This document shows, piece by piece, positions 11,429 through 20,272 of a stretch of DNA of 64,000 nt; position 1 is the stretch's first letter; each line of letters starts with the position of its first letter. This DNA comes from Trichostrongylus colubriformis (taxonomy: Eukaryota; Nematoda; Chromadorea; Rhabditida; Trichostrongylidae). The notes under the pieces were generated by a model. The model saw only the letters and a program-made list of their open reading frames with translations. It did no database searches and was not told the origin of the DNA. Where the stretch lies: NCBI GenBank assembly GCA_963978905.1, contig OZ022256.1, positions 28,731,426 to 28,795,425 on the forward strand. The letters are read 5' to 3'. The translations under genes and the position numbers were made by a program.

Positions 11429-11476
11429 TTTCGCCTTACGCCCAATATTGACTTTCGCCTTACGCCCAATATTGAC
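11429..11476. repeat. 24-bp tandem duplication
   Basis: TTTCGCCTTACGCCCAATAT plus TGAC occurs twice head to tail without mismatch. It lies just beyond the low-coordinate end of the BEL/Pao envelope remnant and could belong to that element's 3' untranslated region or LTR. No LTR partner was found. Confidence 0.7.
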
Positions 11477-11626
11477 TGTTTGAAAGTAATAGCAATCTGT
11501 AATACTTAACAAGTATTTGTTTCAGAACAAACGAAATGCCTATTGCAAAATGAAGCTATTTCTGTACTTCAAAACAATATTACTCGAATCAATCCGCTAT
11601 CGGTTGCTCAAAGTAACATCTGCGAA

Positions 11627-13990
11627 CTATTGATGTTCTACATAGTGTTGTAAGGACCAGTTCAACTGAAATGGAAGGATTACTTGAGCAATGAGCGTTG
11701 CATTGCTCTCGCACCACTGGACTACTGGATGACCAATGGTAAGCGCTATGCTACTGATTTCGCTTGATGGTCCGCAGTTAGCGAGAAATCGGTGGGAGTC
11801 GCACGTATCGGTCACTGACGCGTGCTCTAAGGATTAACACGTTGCTGTAAAGTGTGCGCCAATCGCGCAATTATAGCAGCCAGTTAGTTCGGAAATTTCA
11901 AAGACACATGACTTTTCTCTGAAGTCATGTTCTTATAAAGAGAATACCATATCGGAAGAGCAATCGAATGCAGCCGTAAGAGCCAGCGAGGCCGGTAAAG
12001 GCGCTCGCCAGTCGGCGACTACAAATAAAATTTTCGCTCAATATGTTGAGAAGGTTTGTACTACTGAAGCAATTACCTCGGCTGTGGTCGGGGGTGGTTT
12101 ATCAGCAGCTGATATGAGCGATGAAGTGGATACCAAGGTAGCCCAAAATTGCTTTGTTTTACTTTAAACTTTCCGGTATGTTGGGCGAAGGAGACGTCCA
12201 TCCCTTTTCTGGGGTCAACATATATGTCTCTCTCTAGCTGGCTGGGCCTACGTGGTAGACATCCATCAAAATCACAGATGGAGAAATGGTGCCTGGTTGC
12301 TGCTAAGATTTATGCTCTGCAGCATAAAGATCAAACTCTTTATGACAAAGTCATAAACGAGTCTACGGCGTGCACAATGTACGGTACTCTCCGTCCACGG
12401 TGTAAGGCCGCTCATGAGGCTAATCGCTGTCCATGAATAGCACATGTTTGAGCCTCTGTTGATAAAAAAATCTCAAAGGTACATTCCTGATAAACCATTA
12501 ACTCAGCTGCATTATGCAACATTCTGGATTCAATTCATATGACCTTTTCCTCCTCACTGGACGAAGCAATGATGTTGTTCGCTTCAGCAGATATTATAGC
12601 ATGAGGCGGTTGCAGAGGCAGTTTGTCTAGCGGGTTATCGCAATCCTTTGGATAGAATAGTCCGGACATAGACAGTTAAGAGGAGTATTTTCGCAATGAC
12701 GCTGTATATGATTTGAGCAAGAAGCGAAATCGTTGGAAGCTTGGTTATAGGAATCACAGGCTACCGGCAATGTGATGAGTTGGTAAGGCATAAGCTTCAT
12801 AAGAAGAAATAGCAAATCGATTGTATTCTAAAGAACTCGTTGACTTTTAGATCGAAGCCACCGTTATATTGAAATTTTGGAGGCTCCGCGCTACACATGG
12901 TTCAAATGACTGGGTCATAGTCGGGCTCCAATAAGTATACCAATTATCTTAAAGACACTTTCGATGTCGATCTGTGAGCGACCCTGCAGAACCAGCAGAT
13001 AGACAGTGGTAGCAAAGATCTACAAAATACTCCTCCACAGCTACTCAACTCTACTGCAACCAGAGTAACCTGGGTACTCTGAAGTGCGATCCAATTTGGG
13101 AACTGTTTCCTTGAGGTCAATTTCATCGTATTTGTCGTTAATGCATAAGCCTGCATTGACAGTGCTTGGCATGGTGCACCTGTGCACGGTCTGGTATGGA
13201 ATTCGGTGATTTTGAGCATTTAAGCGCTATGGTCTTTTTTGCAAATTTGCTATTCCAACTGATTGATTAGCGTGATAGATTCCGATACAGAGCTCTGATT
13301 GGAGACTGTTGAATAGGAGTTCCCTGCTGTATTCGAGCTGGCATTGATTATTCTCATTGCAAACGAGGTCAGCCGCAAGATGCATGGTGCCGTGTTGACA
13401 TGCATCAGCAGTCGAAATAGACAAGCCGAAGCCATAAAACGAGTAGAGTATCCGGTAATGGCGTTAATTCAAAACTGAAAAGTGGTGCTGTAGGCGTCAG
13501 TAGCCATTTTGTTCTGATGTTACTTCTGCTTCAGCAGAATTTATGTTTTTGGCTATCTTTACCATTAACCATACTGCGCTCATAATTATAGTAATAGCGA
13601 GATAACGCAGTTGCAGCGGCAGTGACTCCAGCTGGCCAGCAGTGGGGGTTTCCTAACAAATTTTCGAGAGAAAATACTGATGATTGCAATATCGATCTTT
13701 CACAAAGTCGTTGTTGCTTTTGTACCCCATTAGTACCCGTGCGTAAGCACACTTTAGCTAGTCGCGGTCGGAAACATGGGCAATAACAACTTGATGTAAT
13801 GTGTTGTATCGTTCATTGATTGACAGTTATTCTCGATACATAATTCGAACAGCCCTTCAATGGGGCACATTAATCGCACCGTTGGAGCGTGATATAATAG
13901 AGGAGTTATTGAATGCCGTGACAGGGCTGATGACTATAAATAGCACTCCCAAGAATAAGAAAGACAGGTGATAATCGACGCCGATACGTT
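11627..13990 (-). pseudogene. Phlebovirus-type envelope region of a BEL/Pao element (decayed)
   Basis: Read on the minus strand, this follows directly after the integrase remnant. The order is: a hydrophobic signal-like stretch at about 13915-13985; cysteine-bearing pieces such as DLVCNENNQCQLEY near 13340; and a C-terminal part with GCYNCAIGAHFT near 11850-11886, then cysteine-spaced blocks to a stop at 11627. The last pattern resembles the phlebovirus G2-like envelope domain. Nematode Pao-like retroelements are known to carry such a gene (the Cer7/Cer13 group). Numerous stops and frameshifts make it clearly non-functional. The first half of the envelope is matched only loosely. Confidence 0.55.
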
Positions 13991-14039
13991 TAGTATAAGG
14001 TTTGTTCTATCAGTACGACTTCGCCGATCTCTGGACAAG

Positions 14040-15085
14040 ATCCTGCTGAGTAACGAGGCTGTCTAAAGAGTCATTTTGCATTTCTCCTAATGGGGTGAGA
14101 TATTCGAACCTCCAGCATTCCCAAGATTTGTTGGGTATGTTTACGGAAAAGCGCATTGCTTCCACAGCTTGCTTCCTTGATTGAAAATGTTCTGGATCGT
14201 AAAATGGATCATCAGTATTCTCTCAATGTTCGCCTTCAGCGAGGGAGATCTTGACATTTCTGTGAAGGAAATCGATTGAAAGTAGAAGAATTTTGGTGAC
14301 ATCGTCTGGATTCAACATTGTCAGAAGCCTCGTGTTGAGGATCGCCTCAATTCTTGCCATTGCTGTGGACATTTCTGTGGGACTCAACTTTTTTCGTCCC
14401 ACTGACTTGTTCAGTGCCTTTTTTACGGAGGCAACTAACCTCTCACGAACGCCAAGGACATGAGAGTTCTCTGATGTTTCATCATTCTCGAATAGGGTAG
14501 CTATGCTTTGCTCCCCTTGGTTGATATTCGTCCAAAATGGGTTCGCATTATTTTTGAAACACTTCTTCGCGTGATATAAAGCGTATGAAACTGTTCAGAA
14601 ATGCACTTGTTGTCATATTTTCATCTGCCTCCAGGTAAACTGTTACGTGGCCAAGCAGGTATATAGTGCTACTTACACCCTCTCTTGATTCTTTGATGTG
14701 AATGGGCCCAACAACATTCTGTATTTTGGAATGGTCTCGAAGCGATGACTCTGTCTCCTCTGAGGTGCAATAGTTGATGCATGCTCCTTCCCGCAGTGAG
14801 CATTATCGTGGTGAATTTGCTGCACGATTAGTCGAACAAGTTCTGACCTCTGAGGAATATAAATGGGTGACTTTGTGTCTTGAGGGAAAGCAGAATTTTT
14901 TAAGCGAGATTCATGCCTGATTAGACTATGTTCATCTATTACTAATTTTTTGTCAGGGAACCGTTTTTGTAGATTCCTAACGCTTTGGTGACTCTATTCC
15001 CGGGCAAAATTTATTTGCTCGAAAATCTCAATATCAGAACTTGATATTTTTTCTATAGAAAACTTTGAAACCGTCCCAAGTTTCA
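14040..15085 (-). pseudogene. BEL/Pao integrase remnant
   Basis: The minus strand encodes three pieces in order. An HHCC zinc-binding domain lies at about 14760-14960 (IVQQIHHDNAHCGKEHAS). Part of the integrase core lies at 14400-14760, including LEADENMTTSAFLNSFIRF, typical of BEL/Pao. A C-terminal segment lies at 14040-14390 (RIEAILNTRLLTMLNPDD), of the type found after Pao integrases. Frames change and stops occur between pieces. Gag, protease and RT are not found at higher coordinates: similarity stops near 15085 and the flank is unrelated. This is a 5'-truncated element. It is not the missing end of the BEL body at 40.8-43.7 kb, which is on the other strand. Confidence 0.75.
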
Positions 15086-15089
15086 TTGT

Positions 15090-16150
15090 CAAAGAACGTT
15101 TCTTATTCGTTAATTAAGCCGAGTGATTCGTTATCTTACCGGCCTTAGACACTACTACGAAAACGATGTGCTGTACGCCGGGGTATCGGACTGCTTCACG
15201 AAGACCCCACTCATTTCGCGGAGAGGCAGCGACGACGGCTCTGGGGAGAGGAGCTGATTGCGAAGATATAAGGAGAGTCGGAAGATGGGAGTCACGGTTT
15301 CTTCGCTGCATTACGTAGAACTAACACCGATACGATGGTATGGTGTGATTTTTATAGATCAACGTCTACTATTCCACAAAGAATTTATCTAGACCACAAA
15401 GTTAGTCTTGCATTCTGTTCAGTGCGAACGATAACGCTGTCACGGAACGACTACGGCACCTGCAGTAACACATATTATTGATCGCCCTATGGCAAAAGTC
15501 CTTACAACATCTACAGTGTACTTCCTTCTAGAATTTTCGTATTCACCATGATTTACATCCATGCATGCTGGCACTATGCTCAATTTCAGCGCTCGTATGC
15601 ATCATTGTTGTTCGCACAGACATGTAATCAGACATCCAGTATATTCAACTATTGTGAAGATGTACATATATGCAATCCAATGGTAATGCATTCAATAATA
15701 GTTGCAGGTGTTCTGATCAATATATCCTGTGGCCGTACAATTATGCATATAATACTATATGATCTTTAAGATCTCAACAAAGAGATTATTGGTAAAGTAT
15801 GAGGTGTTGATTCATAACATAATAGGAAGAAAGCTTTTTCCCGAGTCAAAGCTTTTTCTCGCGAGTTAGCTTACGCAATTTGTAGTTTTTGACCGAGTTT
15901 GGAAGTCAAAAAAGACATTGCAAAATTTCAAGGTCATAGAATAGCACGTGAAAGTGCGATATCGCAAAAACGCGAGAGCGCAAAATCGTGAGATTAGGCA
16001 ATCGCAGAATCTGGTAAAACACGTCAGTCTACATATATTTCGACAGTGTCCAAAATCACAGTTTCATCACAGATCTCATTACAGCAGTTCACAGTGAACG
16101 TCACTACCTCTCATTCACGTGAACTCTACTTCTATTAAATTCTGGTGTCG
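15090..16150. other. No supported gene
   Basis: Two short frames (minus 15114-15311 and plus 15548-15769) match nothing I recognise. I see no transposon ends. Confidence 0.45.
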
Positions 16151-16644
16151 AAAACAGCATATCTGCACAAGAACGAAAATTCAGGTAGGTCACTCGTCTC
16201 CCACAGTAACCCTGACGTCAATTCAAAAGTTTTAGACACACTAACCCAGACGTCAATTAAAACGATTTTGAACGCGGTGCAGCATCAAAACATCGAAATA
16301 GACGACATACTAATAAATCCTTCGCACTTTCTCCGTTTCCCTTTTTGTTGTGCACATCATTTATGTGATGTTATCGGAGTAGTTCGATATACACAAATAC
16401 CATAAACCACGTACTGATTCATATCGTGCTATAACGAATATGACCTTTATTTTGACTTGCAGTACAACTTACTATGATTGAAAGTACTACGGAATATTCT
16501 GTTTTCAATTTCTTAATTGAGAGTAAGCCTGGTCAATGGCTGCATTGTCGCTGATTGTGAAATGGTGATCATTTTTCTATCACAGTGGTGATCAGTACAC
16601 AATTTTTTAATCAGATGGGCTATATCTGTGGTCTTTTCTCTCTG

Positions 16645-16775
16645 TTTTCTACACAAGAATGTAATCTCAGTGGGTCGGCAAACCTTTACCATACTCCCTT
16701 GGCGTCAGGTAAAGAGTGTGATGTGCAGATGAAATACTCATTTGCTTCAGCCTAAGCCTAGGGAGGGAAAGGATT
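16645..16775. repeat. Partial hAT-type MITE, inverted copy
   Basis: ACAAGAATGTAATCTCAGT, CCTTTACCATACTCCCTTGG, GTGCAGATGAAAT and GCTTCAGCCTAAGCCTAGGG are the reverse complement of the interior of the element at 17381-17633, at high identity over about 120 bp. The terminal GGGTCAAATAAAGT sequence is missing on both sides. Confidence 0.65.
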
Positions 16776-17380
16776 TTCCCTCAACACCCATATCTGCAAA
16801 GGTTGGCAGTTTCCTGTAGATCTGGAATAAAGAGAAACAACAGAACTCGACTTCAACTGTAACTATCTTTTACGTGGACAATTTCCTGAGCTTTTCAAAA
16901 CGAAATAGGACTGAGTTCCACCCATTAGGGGGTAAATTGCGTGCCCAATACCTGCGGATAGCACCGAATGGGACAATTCAAATCAAGGTAAAAACCCCAT
17001 GCACCCACATGAGAAAGAACTGAATCGATCGTGCTTAATACTCGTGGAAGATGATGAAAACCACCAGTGGAGCCAGTATGGCAAACCCGCTCATAAAGCT
17101 TCACAAAATTCCACAAAAATGATGAGGGACTGCCTAGCCGTGACTAAAAGAAAGAGAAATCGACGAGTATGGCAAAACCCTCCGCGTACAGGTGTCCAAC
17201 CCCAATCCGACACGACGAAGCGCAACCATACAATGGAGAAAGAACAATCGCTGTAGCGAATTGTTAAAGGACGTATCAGATGCGTGTCAAGACCGACATT
17301 ACATCGAGTGGTGGCTCTGCGAATGCAACTGAGTTCGGTTCTTTCAATCTTACGTCAGTTTTATTGAAATGAAAACGGCG

Positions 17381-17633
17381 GGGTCAAATAAAGTCGGGGG
17401 GAGGGGGAGATGCAAAGTTTTCACCGACGTCGAAGCTCCTTTCCCTCCTTAGGCTTAGGCTGAAGCAAATGAGCATTTCATCTGCACAACACACTTTTTA
17501 TCTGACGCCAAGGGAGTACGGTAAAGGTTTCCCGACCTACTGAGATTACATTCTTGTGGAAAGGAGCATCGACGTCGGTGAAAGGCTGCGCCTGTCCCCC
17601 TCCCCACCCCCTTCGTCCTCACTTTATTGAACC
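17381..17633. repeat. hAT-type MITE with G-rich ends (copy A)
   Basis: The left end GGGTCAAATAAAGTCGGGGG pairs with the right end, which reads ACTTTATTGAACC after a C-rich tract. Inner arms TTCACCGACGTCGAAGCTCC and the inverse at 17560-17585 also pair. It is the same family as 18736-18975. The flanking 8-mers do not match, so the target duplication has decayed or the end is altered. Confidence 0.65.
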
Positions 17634-18166
17634 TTAAACTAAGCCACGAAAAATAGGCCCACCTTTCCAGCGTTTCACATGTACCAAACACACTGATTGA
17701 ATTAAAAACGCTATTATACTACAGTATAAAGCAATACACTAATTTATGTCATTCGTGATTATCGAATTAATCTTAATTCATCACAAATATGATCTGCACA
17801 ATAGAAAGGAAATGGTGGAAGTGCGAAGAATTTATTAGAAAGCCGTCTAACTCGATGTTCCATAGCCGCACCACGGTCAAGTGCATTTTTTGACGTCAGG
17901 GTTACTGTTCAGACAGTGAGCGACCTGAATTTTTTGTCTTGTCATATCTGCTAGTACTCTCGTTCAACGAGTCATCTCCTTATCACTCGATCCAGCCGTT
18001 CAAGAGGAACATGATTTCCAGCTACATACTATTTACTTGCATGGTTCTTACTTTTATTCATCTTTGAAATGGTTCCTCAGTACACGTTTTTATTCCACAC
18101 TGTATTTCACTGTTACGCAGACACCAACAAAACTTGGTGCTAATGTTGTTGGGGGGGGGGGGGGGC

Positions 18167-19170
18167 ACGCTGCGAAAGAAGAACTTAAACGGCAAAATGT
18201 GACATTGCTCTCCCCGGTGCGGTTGCGTCGCGGCTTTCGTACTGGAGCATATTATCTCCTCCAAGCGCGCTAAACTCCATGCCGCTAATCTGTTTTTAAC
18301 TGGGAGTGGTAGTTTTCTTCGTTACCTTTCCATTACTGCGTATTGTAGTAATATCTTTTCCCTGGAGTGTACTTTATCCAGAACGTGCACCGTCTTTATA
18401 GTGTATTTTATGCAGGACTTGCCACTTTTCTATGAAGATGCGAATTCAGTTTTCACTACTCCTTGCGTTGTTTTCACTAATTGCGCGTGCGCTATCGAAA
18501 TGCTTCTAGAAAACCTTTTATGCCAAGGGTCCTCTGAATCTTAAGACATATTAAGTTGAGCGGAGTTTTCTGATATGCCTTCATATTGTTGTTGCTTTAA
18601 TTCAGGTTATCGGAGCTAGCATAGATTTCCAGGTTTTTCAGAACTGAAGCTGTAGAGTGGTTTTTTATGTGATATTTTTATATAATATTTGTTGAACTGA
18701 TTTGATTTGTTGAACACGTTTCTTGATGAACAGTGGGGTCAAGTAAAGTCGGGGGGGGGGGGGGGGAGACGCAAAATTCCCACCCACGTCATAGCTTCTT
18801 TCCTTCCCTCTTAGGCTAAAGCAGATGAAACCTATGCTTTGACAGATGCTTTTTCATGTGAGGGAAGGCGATATCAATTTGAGCCTAAGCCTAGGGAGGG
18901 AAGGGAGCTTCGACGTTGACGCAAATTCCGTCTCCCCCCCCCCCCCCCCCCCCCCCCTCCGACTTTATTTGACCCGAACAGTGTTGACTATAGCAATAAT
19001 GGATGTTAAACGACGATTCCGAAGACATTCCACCTCAAGCAGGACCACATGGCATGGAAGATTAGCGCGCTCGGGGAGATAATATGCTCCAGTACGAAAG
19101 CCGCGACGCGACCGCACCGGGGAGAGCAATGTCACATTTTGCCGTTTAAGTTCTTCTCGCTGCGAAGGCA
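18167..19170. repeat. 1-kb fold-back element, ~115-bp arms
   Basis: The left arm 18167-18283 and right arm 19051-19170 are inverted copies at roughly 93 percent identity. They contain GAAGAACTTAAACGGCAAAA, CATTGCTCTCCCCGGTGCGG, GTCGCGGCTTTCGTACTGGA and GCGCGCTAA. A run of 15 G precedes the left arm (18151-18165). The loop contains a complete hAT-type MITE with its own target duplication, which therefore inserted later. Arm motifs GTCGCGG...GAGC.TA.TAT are shared with the pair at 30.8/32.2 kb, defining a family. Confidence 0.7.
18736..18975. repeat. hAT-type MITE with poly-G/poly-C ends (copy B)
   Basis: The ends are GGGTCAAGTAAAGTC and GACTTTATTTGACCC. The 8-mer GAACAGTG lies immediately outside both (18728-18735 and 18976-18983), which is the target-duplication length of hAT transposons. 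Inside the left end is a run of 16 G; inside the right end, a run of 24 C. Inner arms carry CCTAAGCCTAGGGAGGGAAG and its partner CTTCCCTCTTAGGC. At 240 bp it is non-coding. Confidence 0.8.
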
Positions 19171-19255
19171 AGGAGCACGCCCATTTCTTTGTTTATTTGC
19201 GCTCTCTCATCGAGAGAGCGTGCAGTGGCGCGAACTATAGCTTTCCTAGCATAGT

Positions 19256-19872
19256 TAGTTAGTCTCCCATAAGGAGTTTATTGAACATGGCTTTTGCTGC
19301 AAACCTCCTATCACTGCATGACTTCATGCTCATCACAAAAAGTGTCAGAACAAGGAGCTTCGACCGGAGATGACAGGAAATGGAAGTTCGAATGTAACCT
19401 TCGTGCTTGTCGTCAGCCGGGAATTGACAGTTAAGTTGGGTACCTGAAGGGGACATTTTTTGAATCTTTGCACGACGATAGGAAGAAGGTGTTCTTGGCA
19501 AGCTATCTTTTTGCTTATGACCTTCGCACCACGGAAGAAAGAGTTCGAACACTGGAGATGAATGAAGAATACTCGGGCAGTGGAGCCAATGGTTCCGGGA
19601 CGCCCTCGTCGAGTACTACACGAACAACGACAACTACGCGGCCCGAACACATTGTGCAGATTGTTGAAACGAACATCGTGCATCGCAAGTACAATGTAGG
19701 CAGGATGAATCGTAAGGAATGGCTCGTGGATGGAATTCAAGACGGAGCAAAGTTGGTGTTCGTGGAGATTGTTGATAAGCGCGACGCCACAATGCTAGAA
19801 GGAATCATGCAGAAGTACGTCATCCCCGGAGGAATCGTTCGATTTGCCCCGATGCGCCGAACATCCCATTAA
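19256..19872 (+). pseudogene. Merlin (IS1016-like) transposase relic
   Basis: The frame 19468-19872 contains KRKYN-like HRKYNVGRMNRKEW, followed by VDGIQDGAKLVFVEIVDKRD and ATMLEGIMQKYVIPGGIV. This order is characteristic of the ISXO2/IS1595-type DDE domain of Merlin elements. Upstream (19256-19470), frame-shifted pieces such as KELRPEMTGNG and GTFFESLHDDRKKVFL fit the N-terminal part. The first acidic position reads VET where VEID is usual. The frame ends before the second catalytic aspartate segment. No terminal inverted repeats were located. It lies just upstream of the ACTR10 gene. Confidence 0.65.
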
Positions 19873-19890
19873 GTTGAGTACGACCGCAGC

Positions 19891-20007
19891 GTAACTGCTA
19901 TATAAAGGATGGCGTCTAATAGGGAGTATGCTCGCAGTTGTTCAACACCGTAACTGCTATATAAAGGATGGCGTCTAATAGGGAGTATGCTCGCAGTTGT
20001 TCAACAC
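19891..20007. repeat. 59-bp tandem duplication with TATA-like sequence, upstream of ACTR10
   Basis: Two exact or near-exact copies start GTAACTGCTATATAAAGGAT and end GCAGTTGTTCAACAC, with a period of 59. Each holds TATATAAAGG. They lie 266 bases or more before the predicted ACTR10 start codon and just after the Merlin relic. A promoter role is possible but unproven. Confidence 0.75.
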
Positions 20008-20256
20008 ATCTTATCCGACGGGAAGTGTGCTGTTGGCATTTGGTACCGTTCTGAATTTTCGTTCTTGCTGTGGTGTGGTCCGCAGGGTTTCTGCGGAAGC
20101 CGCATTTTATTCTACGTCAGGATTATTATTTCATGGTCCTATCTTGCTAAATGCATTCTCTTCCCCTTCAGACCGAACTATGATAGATACTCTAGTTTCG
20201 CTCAATTGCCGCAAGCATTCTGTTGTGTGCTTATCACGCTTCGTTTTGAAGTGTCG

Positions 20257-20272
20257 TTATTTATAGGTATCA
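20257..20272 (+). promoter_or_regulatory. Possible trans-splice acceptor before ACTR10 start
   Basis: TTATTTATAG ends six bases before the ATG at 20273. T-rich AG sites just upstream of start codons are usual positions for spliced-leader addition in nematodes. This is a position-based suggestion only. Confidence 0.3.

Larger units (their letters stand above)
16155..17955. repeat. 1.8-kb element with ~250-bp inverted-repeat arms
   Basis: The left arm (16155-16400) and right arm (17695-17955) pair in inverted order over several blocks: AAAATTCAGGT, AGTAACCCTGACGTCAA, TAATAAAT(C/T)CTTCGCACTT, and TTGTGCA followed by ATGTGATG-like sequence. Identity is about 75-80 percent by eye. The interior includes an hAT-type MITE (17381-17633) and an inverted partial copy of it (16645-16775). 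No transposase is encoded inside; the open frame at 16999-17256 is unassigned. The outer ends are blurred and no target duplication was identified. Confidence 0.6.

Noticed and set aside
11960..12160. Long plus-strand open reading across 11960-12160
   Set aside because: It lies opposite the envelope remnant, has no start or splice context, and the minus strand carries the recognisable motif.
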